Positions 7,685 to 14,565 are shown, counted from the first letter of the stretch. The stretch is 15,701 nt of DNA from Aureococcus anophagefferens (GCF_000186865.1 NW_008705594.1:1-15701); one strand, 5' to 3'. A program made the numbers and translations. The notes: generated by a model from the sequence alone, not told the origin.

Positions 7685-7912
7685 TAAAAAAGATAGGACA
7701 CACTTTTTAGTCATTTTTTTCGTAAACTCAAAAAACGACGTAAAAAGAGTGTCCTACCGTTTTTTCTCTGAAAAAAACCGTTTGGTGTAACCCGCAAAGG
7801 CAAATAAATCGGCCTTCGCGAGCCTATAACCCGCATCAACTTTACTTCAAGTTGAGGCTGTAACCCGCACTCGGCCGATCCCTAAATCCGAACCCGCAAA
7901 TTTTTTTTTACA
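7685..7912 (+). repeat. Left TIR, 228 bp, with terminal hairpin and nested stem-loop
   Basis: Inside the repeat, 7694-7709 pairs with 7741-7756 (16-bp stem, one mismatch), and the sequence between them is partly self-complementary. A second nested structure pairs 7808-7814 with 7873-7879, 7821-7825 with 7855-7859, and 7837-7842 with 7849-7854. The motif AACCCGC occurs four times (7789, 7828, 7862, 7891), at spacings of 39, 34 and 29 bp, which could be a protein-binding array. Confidence 0.95.
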
Positions 7913-8094
7913 CGCGCGCGGATAGTGTGTGATGGTCCGCGGTGATTGGGGAGGGGGGTTAGTGATTGGGGGTAACTTCATAACATGTTTCCAATGTTGT
8001 ATTCAATAGTTCTGTTCAAGAACAAAACAAGCGTCGCAGATGCGCCGTATTCATGATGTCTTTTTTCAATCTTGATGAAATATGACAACACCCC
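7913..8094. other. G-rich spacer between left TIR and first gene
   Basis: It begins with an alternating CGCGCGCG stretch and contains two GTGATTGGGG repeats flanking a six-G run (about 7943-7972), a possible G-quadruplex on the + strand. Near 8009-8023 a small hairpin (GTTCT...AGAAC) lies downstream of the stop of the - strand gene and may mark its 3' end. No gene is visible. Confidence 0.5.
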
Positions 8095-9258
8095 TCAAAT
8101 ATCAGGGCAATTGGTTTTTTTCCATTCATCGTAATGCTTCTCACAACAGTCAAAGCATAAATCACCTTCATCAACGTCGTGTCCTTCAAAGATATACCAA
8201 TTATACAGTTTTGGATTCTTTCTGATAGTCCACTGGAAATCAAAGCGTTTATCGCAGAACATACAGATATCAGGAAGTTCTTGAGAGGTTTCTTCACTGT
8301 CTTTAGAGTTTTCATCACTGTCTTTAATTTCATCGAGCCAAGTGTTTAGATCAAATGAGCCTTGCTTCAGCTTGTTGTTGATATCAATAACTTCTTGACA
8401 CATTTCAAGATGACTAAAGCCGCTTTCCAATTCTTGTAAGCCACCAATCAGTTTATCATCAACTTGGGTAAGGTCGTGGTCCAAGAAACATAAATACCCC
8501 TGAAAACCAAGGTTGCCCTCTTCTGTAACTCCAGTTTCCTCGGACCATATTAGATTTAGGTAAGTAAGTTGGTCTTCATTTGGAGCGTGGTCCAATTCCA
8601 AGCCTGAGTTTTTCAACCACTCCGCAAAAGCGTCATGATCACTCATATTGTCAGGAAGGTCTATTTCAGCCTGCATGCGCTCAACATGCTTTAAAGCTCC
8701 CTGTTTCCAATAGCAAGAAACATCATCTTCACTGTCCTCTTCACTGTCTTGTTCCACTTTTTCCACTTGCGCAGTGTCTTTTTCAACTTCTTTGATGCAA
8801 CCTGTGTATGGGAATTCATCAGTTCCAACAGGCTTACCTTCACAGAAATCACAAGAGCATAGTTCAGCCTCAGCTTCCGCTTTGACGCGTTCCGCTTCCT
8901 TGACGCGTTCCGCTTCCGCTTCCGCCTCCGCCTCTGCTTCGGCTATAAGCTTTGTAGCACAAGGAATGCAATACTGCTGTGCAGTCTCATAGCACTTATC
9001 ACTGTCATAGTGATAGAACTCATCGGGAAGTAAATTCAGTTTATCCTCACTGAACGTCGTGAGCATTTGCCAATGGCAGAACTTCTTACCACACTCGAGA
9101 CAGTCAGCTGTGGTGTCAATCTTATCAAAGGGGTCGGGCTGAGGTTCGGTGTCGGTATGCTCGGTATGCTCGGTAGGCTCATTGCAAAACTCCATTTGAG
9201 ATGTGTGTTTGGAATCTGTGATAGAGATCCCTGTGACGGGCGATAAAGAGTGTTCCAA
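8095..9258 (-). CDS. Duplicated Cys-pair (zinc-binding) protein of the AT-rich element
   Basis: 387 residues, intact; family not recognised. Two similar Cys-pair modules frame the protein: CLECGKKFCHW (53-63) with YCIPC (96-100), and CMFCDKRFDFQW (332-343) with LCFDCC (367-372). Each has CxxC, an aromatic/basic stretch including Phe and Trp, then a second CxxC, as in zinc ribbons or treble clefs, so an internal duplication is likely. A third Cys cluster, CSCDFC (134-139), lies between. A low-complexity EAEAEAEAEAE/RVKEAERVKAE repeat (106-132) and acidic stretches (DSEEDSEDD) look like linkers. It is divergent from the coiled-coil gene with 72 bp between starts, implying co-expression. A nucleic-acid or protein binding role is plausible; nothing indicates an enzyme. 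Confidence 0.87.
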   Translation of the reverse strand: MEHSLSPVTGISITDSKHTSQMEFCNEPTEHTEHTDTEPQPDPFDKIDTTADCLECGKKFCHWQMLTTFSEDKLNLLPDEFYHYDSDKCYETAQQYCIPCATKLIAEAEAEAEAEAERVKEAERVKAEAEAELCSCDFCEGKPVGTDEFPYTGCIKEVEKDTAQVEKVEQDSEEDSEDDVSCYWKQGALKHVERMQAEIDLPDNMSDHDAFAEWLKNSGLELDHAPNEDQLTYLNLIWSEETGVTEEGNLGFQGYLCFLDHDLTQVDDKLIGGLQELESGFSHLEMCQEVIDINNKLKQGSFDLNTWLDEIKDSDENSKDSEETSQELPDICMFCDKRFDFQWTIRKNPKLYNWYIFEGHDVDEGDLCFDCCEKHYDEWKKTNCPDI

Positions 9259-9330
9259 GAACTAAAGAGAGCGATAAAGAGAATACTGAAGAAAGTTCTT
9301 TAGTTCCCGATAATTACGGGAAAAGCCACG
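9259..9330. promoter_or_regulatory. Compact divergent promoter with inverted repeat
   Basis: Only 72 bp separate two outward-facing start codons. GAACTAAAGA at 9259-9268 is exactly mirrored by TCTTTAGTTC at 9297-9306, and TCCCG/CGGGA forms a further small stem (about 9305-9321). The motif CGATAAAG occurs at 9241, 9271 and 9339, in the 5' end or leader of both genes. The symmetry suggests one factor or one promoter serving both genes. Confidence 0.6.
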
Positions 9331-10158
9331 ATGGCAACGATAAAGCATGCCTTTAAAGGCATGTCACAGAAGGAGCTTTTCGAGTGCCTCTTCCATCTCA
9401 CAGAACGGCTGAAGGACGTGGAATATAAGTTCCAGACGAATAACAAGTTCTGTTTAGCACTACTTCGTGCCGGCATATCGATTGAGCATATGGCTAAACG
9501 AGCACTCGTCGTAAACAAGGCTGATGCTGGAAATGGACTTCGTTTGGAGATGTTATGGGAGGCTGAGGTTAACGACTATGAAGCATCTGATGCTGACGAT
9601 GTTGAAAGTGTTTTATCAAAGATCAAACCGGTTGCTATGAAACTCGCGTCTGGATTGAAGAGATCTCGCGATGCTGGAATGAAATCTGATCTAAAGAAAG
9701 TCATTGGAGACATAGAGACCACCACTGATAAACTAAAAAGTGCTACAGAACGGGTTGATAAATGCCAGAACACTATCAAATCAGTCAAAAAGCAGATTGG
9801 GAAATTGAAGCTGTTCAATATGGATGATGAAGATGAATTCAATCAGTATCAAACTCAAAGCAATGAACTGAATATCAAATTTGCTAAAGCCACCACTCAA
9901 CTGAAGAAGTCTTTGACTATGAGGGACAACTTGGCTCAGAAATCTAAAGAACTGGCTAAAGATAAACTGAAACTGGAAAGTAAACTGAATCTCAATACTC
10001 CAAAGTCAAAGAAGCGTAAGACTGATGAACCAGATGATGATGCTGAAAATTTCGCGGTGGAAAGTCCCCTCAAATCTGCGGACGATAGTGATGCGGAAGA
10101 CGCGGAAGATGCGGAAGTCGCGGAAGAGTCTGAATCTGACTCGGACTCGAATGAATAG
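9331..10158 (+). CDS. Coiled-coil protein with NLS and acidic tail
   Basis: 275 residues; no known family recognised. Residues 1-80 look globular and helical (KHAFKGMSQKELFECLFHL). From about 115 to 220 the sequence is rich in Lys, Glu, Leu and Gln in heptad-like spacing, a long coiled coil. PKSKKRK (224-230) is a classical monopartite nuclear localisation signal, and residues 232-275 are a strongly acidic Asp/Glu/Ser tail (DDSDAEDAEDAEVAEESESD). A protein that enters the nucleus and binds DNA or chromatin, perhaps the TIRs, would fit. After the TAG stop the same frame continues for 18 more codons of equally acidic sequence (ending DEEDSDDEAEV) to a TAA at 10213-10215, suggesting the stop is recent or read through. 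Confidence 0.87.
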   Translation: MATIKHAFKGMSQKELFECLFHLTERLKDVEYKFQTNNKFCLALLRAGISIEHMAKRALVVNKADAGNGLRLEMLWEAEVNDYEASDADDVESVLSKIKPVAMKLASGLKRSRDAGMKSDLKKVIGDIETTTDKLKSATERVDKCQNTIKSVKKQIGKLKLFNMDDEDEFNQYQTQSNELNIKFAKATTQLKKSLTMRDNLAQKSKELAKDKLKLESKLNLNTPKSKKRKTDEPDDDAENFAVESPLKSADDSDAEDAEDAEVAEESESDSDSNE

Positions 10159-10235
10159 ATTGTATCTATTGGATATTATGATGAGGAAGACTCGGATGAT
10201 GAGGCAGAAGTTTAAATGAATTCCATCACACCAGA

Positions 10236-10260
10236 GGTATGTTTCGGCATACCCTTTTTA
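10236..10260 (+). terminator. Hairpin followed by T-run after the coiled-coil gene
   Basis: GGTATG (10236-10241) and CATACC (10248-10253) pair around TTTCGG, followed by CTTTTTA. It lies 21 bp after the extended TAA of the upstream frame. Some giant viruses and their satellites use 3' hairpins to define mRNA ends, so this may be a 3'-end signal (inference). Confidence 0.5.
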
Positions 10261-10333
10261 GGTCTTAGCGGTTCAACTATCTTTCCTATGCACCGTGAGC
10301 CTCTTCCTAATTAATAATAGGATAGTAATAATA

Positions 10334-11083
10334 ATGATAGAAGGATTAAAACAATTATTTGTTAGTGAACGGGGGAAAGATTTGGATGCTGTGTTAAAAT
10401 CAGCTGACTATCAAACGAAACTTTTCAATACGAGGATCTTCTATATAGTGTCCAGTAATTTAGATCCAGATATTAAAAAGATTGGAGTCTCAAGTGGAGG
10501 AGAAGGTAATACAAGCATGAACAGACTGAAAGACTATCAAATCACCTACGGGTTCAATGACAAACAAAATAGATACAAAGGTGCAAAAGTTCATTATGTA
10601 GGATATACGAGATATGTTAGACCTTCAGAGGGTTCAGCTATGAAACTGTCAAAATCAGGGGTTAATAAAATAGAAGAAAAAATGAAGGCTTACTTTAAGA
10701 AGAAATTTGGAAAGGAAGTAATTGGACGTGGAAGTGAAAGAGTAAGAATGTCTTTGACAGAGATATTTGATATAGTAAAAGGTGATAAAGATGTGTCCAA
10801 AGATACAATGGTAAGGCAAAGGAAATCTGAAAGACTTAAATTCAACTTAAAAAAAGGTGATAAGATTAGAAAGCAGTTTCCGGAAATTAGAAAAAAACCT
10901 TTTATTGGAGAAATTCAAAAGACATTTTTCCATGATGACGGTGAACAACTGGTAAATATCTATTATGAGGAAGATAATACTAACGAAAATGTATCTCTTG
11001 AAGAAGCAGAGCAACTTCGAGCAGATTATCTGGGAAATTCACAAAAATTCTATGTAAAAAAAAATTTGCGGGTTCGGATTTAG
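10334..11083 (+). CDS. Candidate GIY-YIG/T5orf172-type nuclease with Tudor-like tail
   Basis: 249 residues from the ATG at 10334; an open frame extends upstream only to a GTG. Residues 35-70 read IFYIVSSN (YIV in place of GIY), then KKIGVSSG (48-55, KIG in place of YIG), then NRLKDYQ (63-69) with the candidate catalytic Arg64. NKIEEKMKAYFKKKF (111-125) supplies a Glu in the position of the family's conserved Glu (E114 or E115). This order and spacing resembles GIY-YIG nucleases of the T5orf172/MUG113 type, common in large DNA viruses. Residues 186-232 (IGEIQKTFFHDDG ... NIYYEEDNTNENVSLEEAEQL) resemble a Tudor/chromo-like beta-barrel. The final nine codons and the stop lie within the right TIR, so gene end and element end are physically tied. 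It is the best candidate for the mobilising enzyme. The family call is by eye and moderate. Confidence 0.82.
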   Translation: MIEGLKQLFVSERGKDLDAVLKSADYQTKLFNTRIFYIVSSNLDPDIKKIGVSSGGEGNTSMNRLKDYQITYGFNDKQNRYKGAKVHYVGYTRYVRPSEGSAMKLSKSGVNKIEEKMKAYFKKKFGKEVIGRGSERVRMSLTEIFDIVKGDKDVSKDTMVRQRKSERLKFNLKKGDKIRKQFPEIRKKPFIGEIQKTFFHDDGEQLVNIYYEEDNTNENVSLEEAEQLRADYLGNSQKFYVKKNLRVRI

Positions 11084-11280
11084 GGATCGGCCGAGTGCGG
11101 GTTACAGCCTCAACTTGAAGTAAAGTTGATGCGGGTTATAGGCTCGCGAAGGCCGATTTATTTGCCTTTGCGGGTTACACCAAACGGTTTTTTTCAGAGA
11201 AAAAACGGTAGGACACTCTTTTTACGTCGTTTTTTGAGTTTACGAAAAAAATGACTAAAAAGTGTGTCCTATCTTTTTTA
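11053..11280 (-). repeat. Right TIR, 228 bp
   Basis: Exact reverse complement of 7685-7912, with the same hairpins and four AACCCGC motifs. It includes the 3' end of the nuclease-like gene (11053-11083), whose terminal residues are therefore fixed by the repeat sequence. Confidence 0.95.
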
Positions 11281-12170
11281 GCCCTCGACTCCGACGCCGA
11301 CGACGAGGTGCGCGACACCCGAAAGTCGCCCTCGACGCCTAGGCGCACTCCAGACATCATAACCGTTAGTGACTACACATGGCCTACGCGCCGACCTACG
11401 CGCCGACAAGCGGCAAAGCGTCGTCGCTCGTCGGCCGCGTCGGCCTCGGTCGTCGACGCCGCGCCGTCGTCGCGCTTCGTCGTCCGCGAGACGCCCACGT
11501 CGACCGTCGCCTCGAAGTCGTCGCACGCCGACAGCGTCGCGACGCGGCGCGGCGCGCGGCGGACGCGTCGAAGCGCTCCGCGGGCCCGCGACGCCGTTCT
11601 CCGTGAAGACGACGGTCGCGCGGGGCCGCGAGGCGCTCGCCATGCGCGTCGATCCCGCAGCGCGTCGACGGGGCGCGTGCGCGTCGCCGTAGGGGAGCGA
11701 CGCGTTCGCGCCGCCGCCGCAGCAGCGCGTGCACCCGTCGCGGCCCGCGCGCGCGTTCCAGCCGGCGCCCTGGCGCGACGGGCGCGAGCCGCTAGCCCCG
11801 CGCGAGGGTGTCGACGGCGCCGTGGTCCAGCGCCTCGAGGTGCGCGTGGACGGTGGACCGCGACGACGTCGAGGTCCAAACTCGCGCCGCCGGCGCCGCG
11901 GTCGCCGACGCCGTCGCCCGCGCGCGACGAGCTCGCCAGCCAGGACGCCGCGGCGCAGCTGCTGCGGCGCGTCCTCGACGACGAGGACGACGCGACGCAG
12001 TGCATGACGAATTGCAAGACGTCGACGACGGCCGAAGCGCATGTCGACCGCCTCGGAGAGCATGGTTCAAGCATTCGGTGTTGAAGGTTGCAGCGGCGAC
12101 GCGCGCGCGCGCGCCCGACGGCGAGGCCCCGAGGGACGCTTACGCTGAGTCTAGGGGGCGGCCGGGGGGG
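11281..12170. other. GC-rich right flank; possible remnant of an interrupted host gene
   Basis: Long overlapping frames exist on both strands, mostly Arg/Ala-rich as expected from GC-rich DNA. The most protein-like is on + from 11281 to a TGA at 12082: LALDSDADDEVRDTRKSPSTP at the start and DELASQDAAAQLLRRVLDDEDD near the end. If the AT-rich island with one TA is removed, this frame joins in phase to TSPTDDV at 7663-7683. There is no recognisable domain, and a short GC-dinucleotide run lies near 12100-12112. I do not call a gene. Confidence 0.35.
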
Positions 12171-13529
12171 TCAGCGCATCCACTGCAGGGACCGTTCGTC
12201 CCTCTTGACCGCGAAGTTCTCGACGATCCTCTTCCGGAGGTCATGATACTCCGATTCCACCTCCTGGATGAGTGTGACCTCGGGTGCCCCGGGCACCTCC
12301 GGCGCGCCGACGAACGTGTGGTCGTCGACGGTTTCCGGCGCGATGATCTCGTCGTCGAGCTCGTAGAACGGGCTGGCAACCGAGTCGGGGGCTTCTCGGG
12401 ACCAAAACCGCTCGTCCTCGCCTCGTGCGTCCCAGCCCTCGTCGATCTGGCACATGTTGTGGATGATGCAGCAGCTGTGGAAGACGTCGGAAACGACCTT
12501 CTGGTCGAGGAGGAGGAACTTGCCGAAGAGGACCCGGGACCGCATCTTCATGATTCCGAAGACGTTCTCCACGTCTTTCCTCACGCTCTCGATCCTCTTG
12601 CAGAACCCGGCTCCATCGTGATCCGAGGCGAGTTTTTCGACGGCTTGCAAGCAGGCCCATCGATGGTAGCCGCCATCACAGATTCCGTAGGCTTTCGTCT
12701 CCTCCGAACATGTCCCATCCTTCTTTCGGAGTCTAAAAGGCTGAGTTTTGAGCGATTTTCCGGACCGCACGTCGTCTATAAAGGCGTCATACTTCACCAG
12801 GGTCTTGTCGTTGCGAGCGCCGTACTGCGCCGAGGTCGCCGCGATGATTCTCTTCGAGTGAGTGACGGCGACGTTGAACGCCAAAGTGGGGTATCCTTCT
12901 TTACCGGTGCAAAAGTTTGAGCGTGTAACCGGGCACCGGGCCCAGTGGACGTGGACGGCGTCCATGGAGAACGCTGCGCCCGTGATGCCGAGCCTGTCGA
13001 ACACCTTCATGACCTTCTTGAGCTCCTCGCCCTCCGGCGGATACACGAAGTCGGTCCACCTCCTGCGCGCGAACTCCGTGACCCAGGTGATGCAGGTGAC
13101 CCGCGCCGTCGTCTCGCCCGTCTCGGAGAGCTCGCCGATGAGGTCGAAGCTCGCGCCCGTGGCCAGCCACCGCAGGACGATCATGACCTTGATCTCGACG
13201 AACACCGTTTTCGCGTCGTCGATGCCCGCCGCGGACAACCGCGCGAAGACCGGCGACCCGTCCGGCTTCAGCCAGCTCTTCGTGTCCTCCACGAGCGACT
13301 TGAACCTCGAGAAGCGCACGCGGTAGCGCCGCCGGAACAACCGCGAGTTGCGGCTGTCCTCGTCGTTCATGGACTCCGAGGTGATCATCTTCCACCATTT
13401 CGTCTGCGCGCTGGGCACGCGTTGCTGGCGCTCGCGCGGGCCCTGGCCCTGGCGGCTCGGCGCCTTCTCGTCGTCGTCAGAGCTGTCGACCATGGCCATG
13501 GTGTCGGCGAGCAAGCCTATGAACGACAT
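12171..13529 (-). CDS. PIF/Harbinger-type transposase
   Basis: 452 residues, intact, no introns needed. It has the full order of the plant-transposon-protein family (PF04827, PIF/Harbinger): an N-terminal helical region (RRRYRVRFSRFKSLVEDT), LRWLATGASFDLIGE (119-133), the first catalytic Asp in FSMDAVHVHW (D190), GKEGYPTLAFNV (209-220), YGARNDKTLVKYDAF (236-250), the second Asp in YGICDGGYHRW (D285), and the Glu in RKDVENVFGIMK (E321), followed by CCIIHNM. The D-D-E triad is complete, so the enzyme may be active. These elements normally encode a second Myb/SANT-like protein and leave 3-bp TWA-type target duplications; neither a partner gene nor terminal repeats could be located here, so the element may be truncated, or the gene may be solo or domesticated. 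The second in-frame Met (residue 11) is an alternative start. Confidence 0.93.
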   Translation of the reverse strand: MSFIGLLADTMAMVDSSDDDEKAPSRQGQGPRERQQRVPSAQTKWWKMITSESMNDEDSRNSRLFRRRYRVRFSRFKSLVEDTKSWLKPDGSPVFARLSAAGIDDAKTVFVEIKVMIVLRWLATGASFDLIGELSETGETTARVTCITWVTEFARRRWTDFVYPPEGEELKKVMKVFDRLGITGAAFSMDAVHVHWARCPVTRSNFCTGKEGYPTLAFNVAVTHSKRIIAATSAQYGARNDKTLVKYDAFIDDVRSGKSLKTQPFRLRKKDGTCSEETKAYGICDGGYHRWACLQAVEKLASDHDGAGFCKRIESVRKDVENVFGIMKMRSRVLFGKFLLLDQKVVSDVFHSCCIIHNMCQIDEGWDARGEDERFWSREAPDSVASPFYELDDEIIAPETVDDHTFVGAPEVPGAPEVTLIQEVESEYHDLRKRIVENFAVKRDERSLQWMR

Positions 13530-13755
13530 GGGCAGCCCTTGGCGACACGAGCGACGCCCTGCTGACAGGCCGCCTGGGCGACGTTGAAGCGGCGTAAATC
13601 GACGAAGATTTAACTCTGCGGGTTTTGCTGGCGGCCGGCTCGCTATCCGGTTTGATGGTCGAGCTCGCCTAGAAATATTTAACTTTTGGCTTTAGTGAAG
13701 ATCGATGAATTCAACCGCTGACTCGATGAGAATAACTTCACTATAATGAGATCAA
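13530..13755. other. Spacer upstream of the Harbinger gene
   Basis: No gene is visible. It shifts from GC-rich to AT-rich around 13600 and carries an 8-bp inverted repeat TAGTGAAG (13693-13700) / CTTCACTA (13736-13743). It may contain the Harbinger promoter, but no terminal repeat pairing with the 3' side was found. Confidence 0.5.
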
Positions 13756-13765
13756 CGACTGGCGG

Positions 13766-13918
13766 TCACTGCAGGCGAGCTACTGCTATCGAGCATGGCT
13801 GTCAACGATCGCTGATGCTGGGTTCGGCATGTTCCGGGTCTTCGAGGGAGAAAGTGAGGGTAGTTCGCAGTAGAAACCCGGGGTCGGCGGTCTCGAAAAA
13901 ACACTCCATGTCATCCGA
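13766..13918 (-). pseudogene. Degenerate coding fragment, copy 1
   Basis: The - strand reads DDMECFFETADPGFLLRT then TLTFSLEDPEHAEPSISDR, a TGA at 13802-13804, then further codons to a second TGA at 13766-13768 after ...LQ. It aligns with copy 2 on the + strand at 13979-14155, including the final LQ-stop. The protein family is unknown. Confidence 0.5.
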
Positions 13919-13978
13919 GGGGCTGCAGAAGCTGAGCGGCCCTGTGGGGGCGCGACGCGTGACGCGAGGGGGGCGGGC

Positions 13979-14155
13979 AAGAGTGATCTCGGCTTCTGCG
14001 TGTTCGCCCGCGACACGGACTGGAGTTTCGAGGTCTCCGAGCCCGAGTTCCTACGGCGAAGTGCTCTCGTTTTCTTCCCCCGTGAAGCATAACATGCCAA
14101 ACCCAGCTTCATAGATCGTGGGGCCATGCTCTGTACAATGAATTGCTTGCAGTGA
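13979..14155 (+). pseudogene. Degenerate coding fragment, copy 2
   Basis: The + strand reads KSDLGFCVFARDTDWSFEV then SEPEFLRRSALVFFPREA, a TAA at 14090-14092, then HAKPSFIDRGAMLCTMNCLQ and TGA at 14153-14155. It shares the pattern F-E-x3-P-x-F-L-x-R and the terminal LQ-stop with copy 1 in opposite orientation. It looks like the 3' part of a gene that was duplicated, inverted and broken. Function unknown. Confidence 0.55.
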
Positions 14156-14210
14156 GATACGTCCGACCAATGAGAGCTCTGCATTTCTGCTCGAGCTCCA
14201 CTAGTGAGCT

Positions 14211-14565
14211 TTGCCTCGCCGCCGAGGGTCCTGCTGCTCAGCGACTGGGCGCAAGACGAACTGGGCCGACAAGGGCAGCGGCAGCGCGAAGAAGCGCGAC
14301 GCCTTGTGGTACCTCAAGAACATCGAATCGCACGCGCTCATGTACCACCACCGCCCCGGGCCGGGCCGCAAGGTCGCCATGGTCTGCGACGACAACGGCG
14401 ACGGCGTCTACTGGACCGGCTACGTCCGGAACGTGAAGGCCCCGAAGGCCAAGGCCGGCCGGCAGCGTCGCGTACATCATATGCTTCCCGGACTACCCGG
14501 GCGCGGAGGAGCTCGCGAACGGCCTCGCCCTCGCGGACGAGCTGGGCTCCGCCGGCACGTGGTAA
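14211..14565 (+). pseudogene. Frameshifted coding fragment, family unknown
   Basis: The frame starting at 14211 encodes convincing sequence from about 14246 (KTNWADKGSGSAKKRDALWY, KNIESHALMYHH, KVAMVCDDNGDGVYWTGYVR) up to KAPKAKAG near 14457. The pattern then continues one frame over (+1) as VAYIICFPDYPGAEELANGL ... DELGSAGTW, ending TAA at 14563-14565. The shift falls in GGCCGGCCGGCAGCG, a repetitive stretch prone to small indels. No start codon is visible upstream and there is no good splice pair at the shift, so it is a fragment, or an exon with an uncalled intron. Confidence 0.55.

Larger units (their letters stand above)
7685..11280. mobile_element. AT-rich 3.6-kb mobile element with perfect 228-bp TIRs
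   Basis: 7685-7912 and 11053-11280 are exact reverse complements over all 228 positions I compared, ending where 7913 (C) meets the counterpart of 11052 (T). The interior is strikingly AT-rich with a different codon style from the GC-rich flanks. The outermost bases are TA on both sides (7685-7686 and 11279-11280), consistent with a TA target duplication; TAG (7682-7684 and 11279-11281) is an alternative reading. Three genes fill it: two divergent genes sharing a short promoter and a third gene ending in the right TIR. No capsid, packaging ATPase, DNA polymerase, tyrosine recombinase or retroviral-type integrase is visible, so it is not a complete Polinton or virophage. A small autonomous element driven by the candidate nuclease, or a satellite of a large virus, fits better. 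Identical TIRs indicate recent insertion or active homogenisation. Confidence 0.93.
13756..14170. repeat. Diverged large inverted repeat (two ~150-bp arms)
   Basis: The arm at about 13756-13907 resembles the reverse complement of about 14017-14170. Shared blocks include GCTGGGTTYGGCATGTT (13817-13833; complement at 14091-14107), GAGCATGGC, and CACTGCARGC near the outer end. By eye the arms agree at roughly two positions in three, so they are old copies. The middle (13908-14016) is unpaired. Confidence 0.8.

Noticed and set aside
10295..10333. Extended start for the nuclease-like gene
   Set aside because: The extension begins at GTG, not ATG, and adds a hydrophobic stretch outside the domain; the ATG at 10334 is preferred.
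7685..11280. Complete Polinton/virophage
   Set aside because: None of the three proteins resembles a capsid, packaging ATPase, protease, polymerase or integrase, and 3.6 kb is too short.
11808..12920. 370-codon + strand open frame
   Set aside because: It overlaps the Harbinger transposase antisense and is low complexity at its start.
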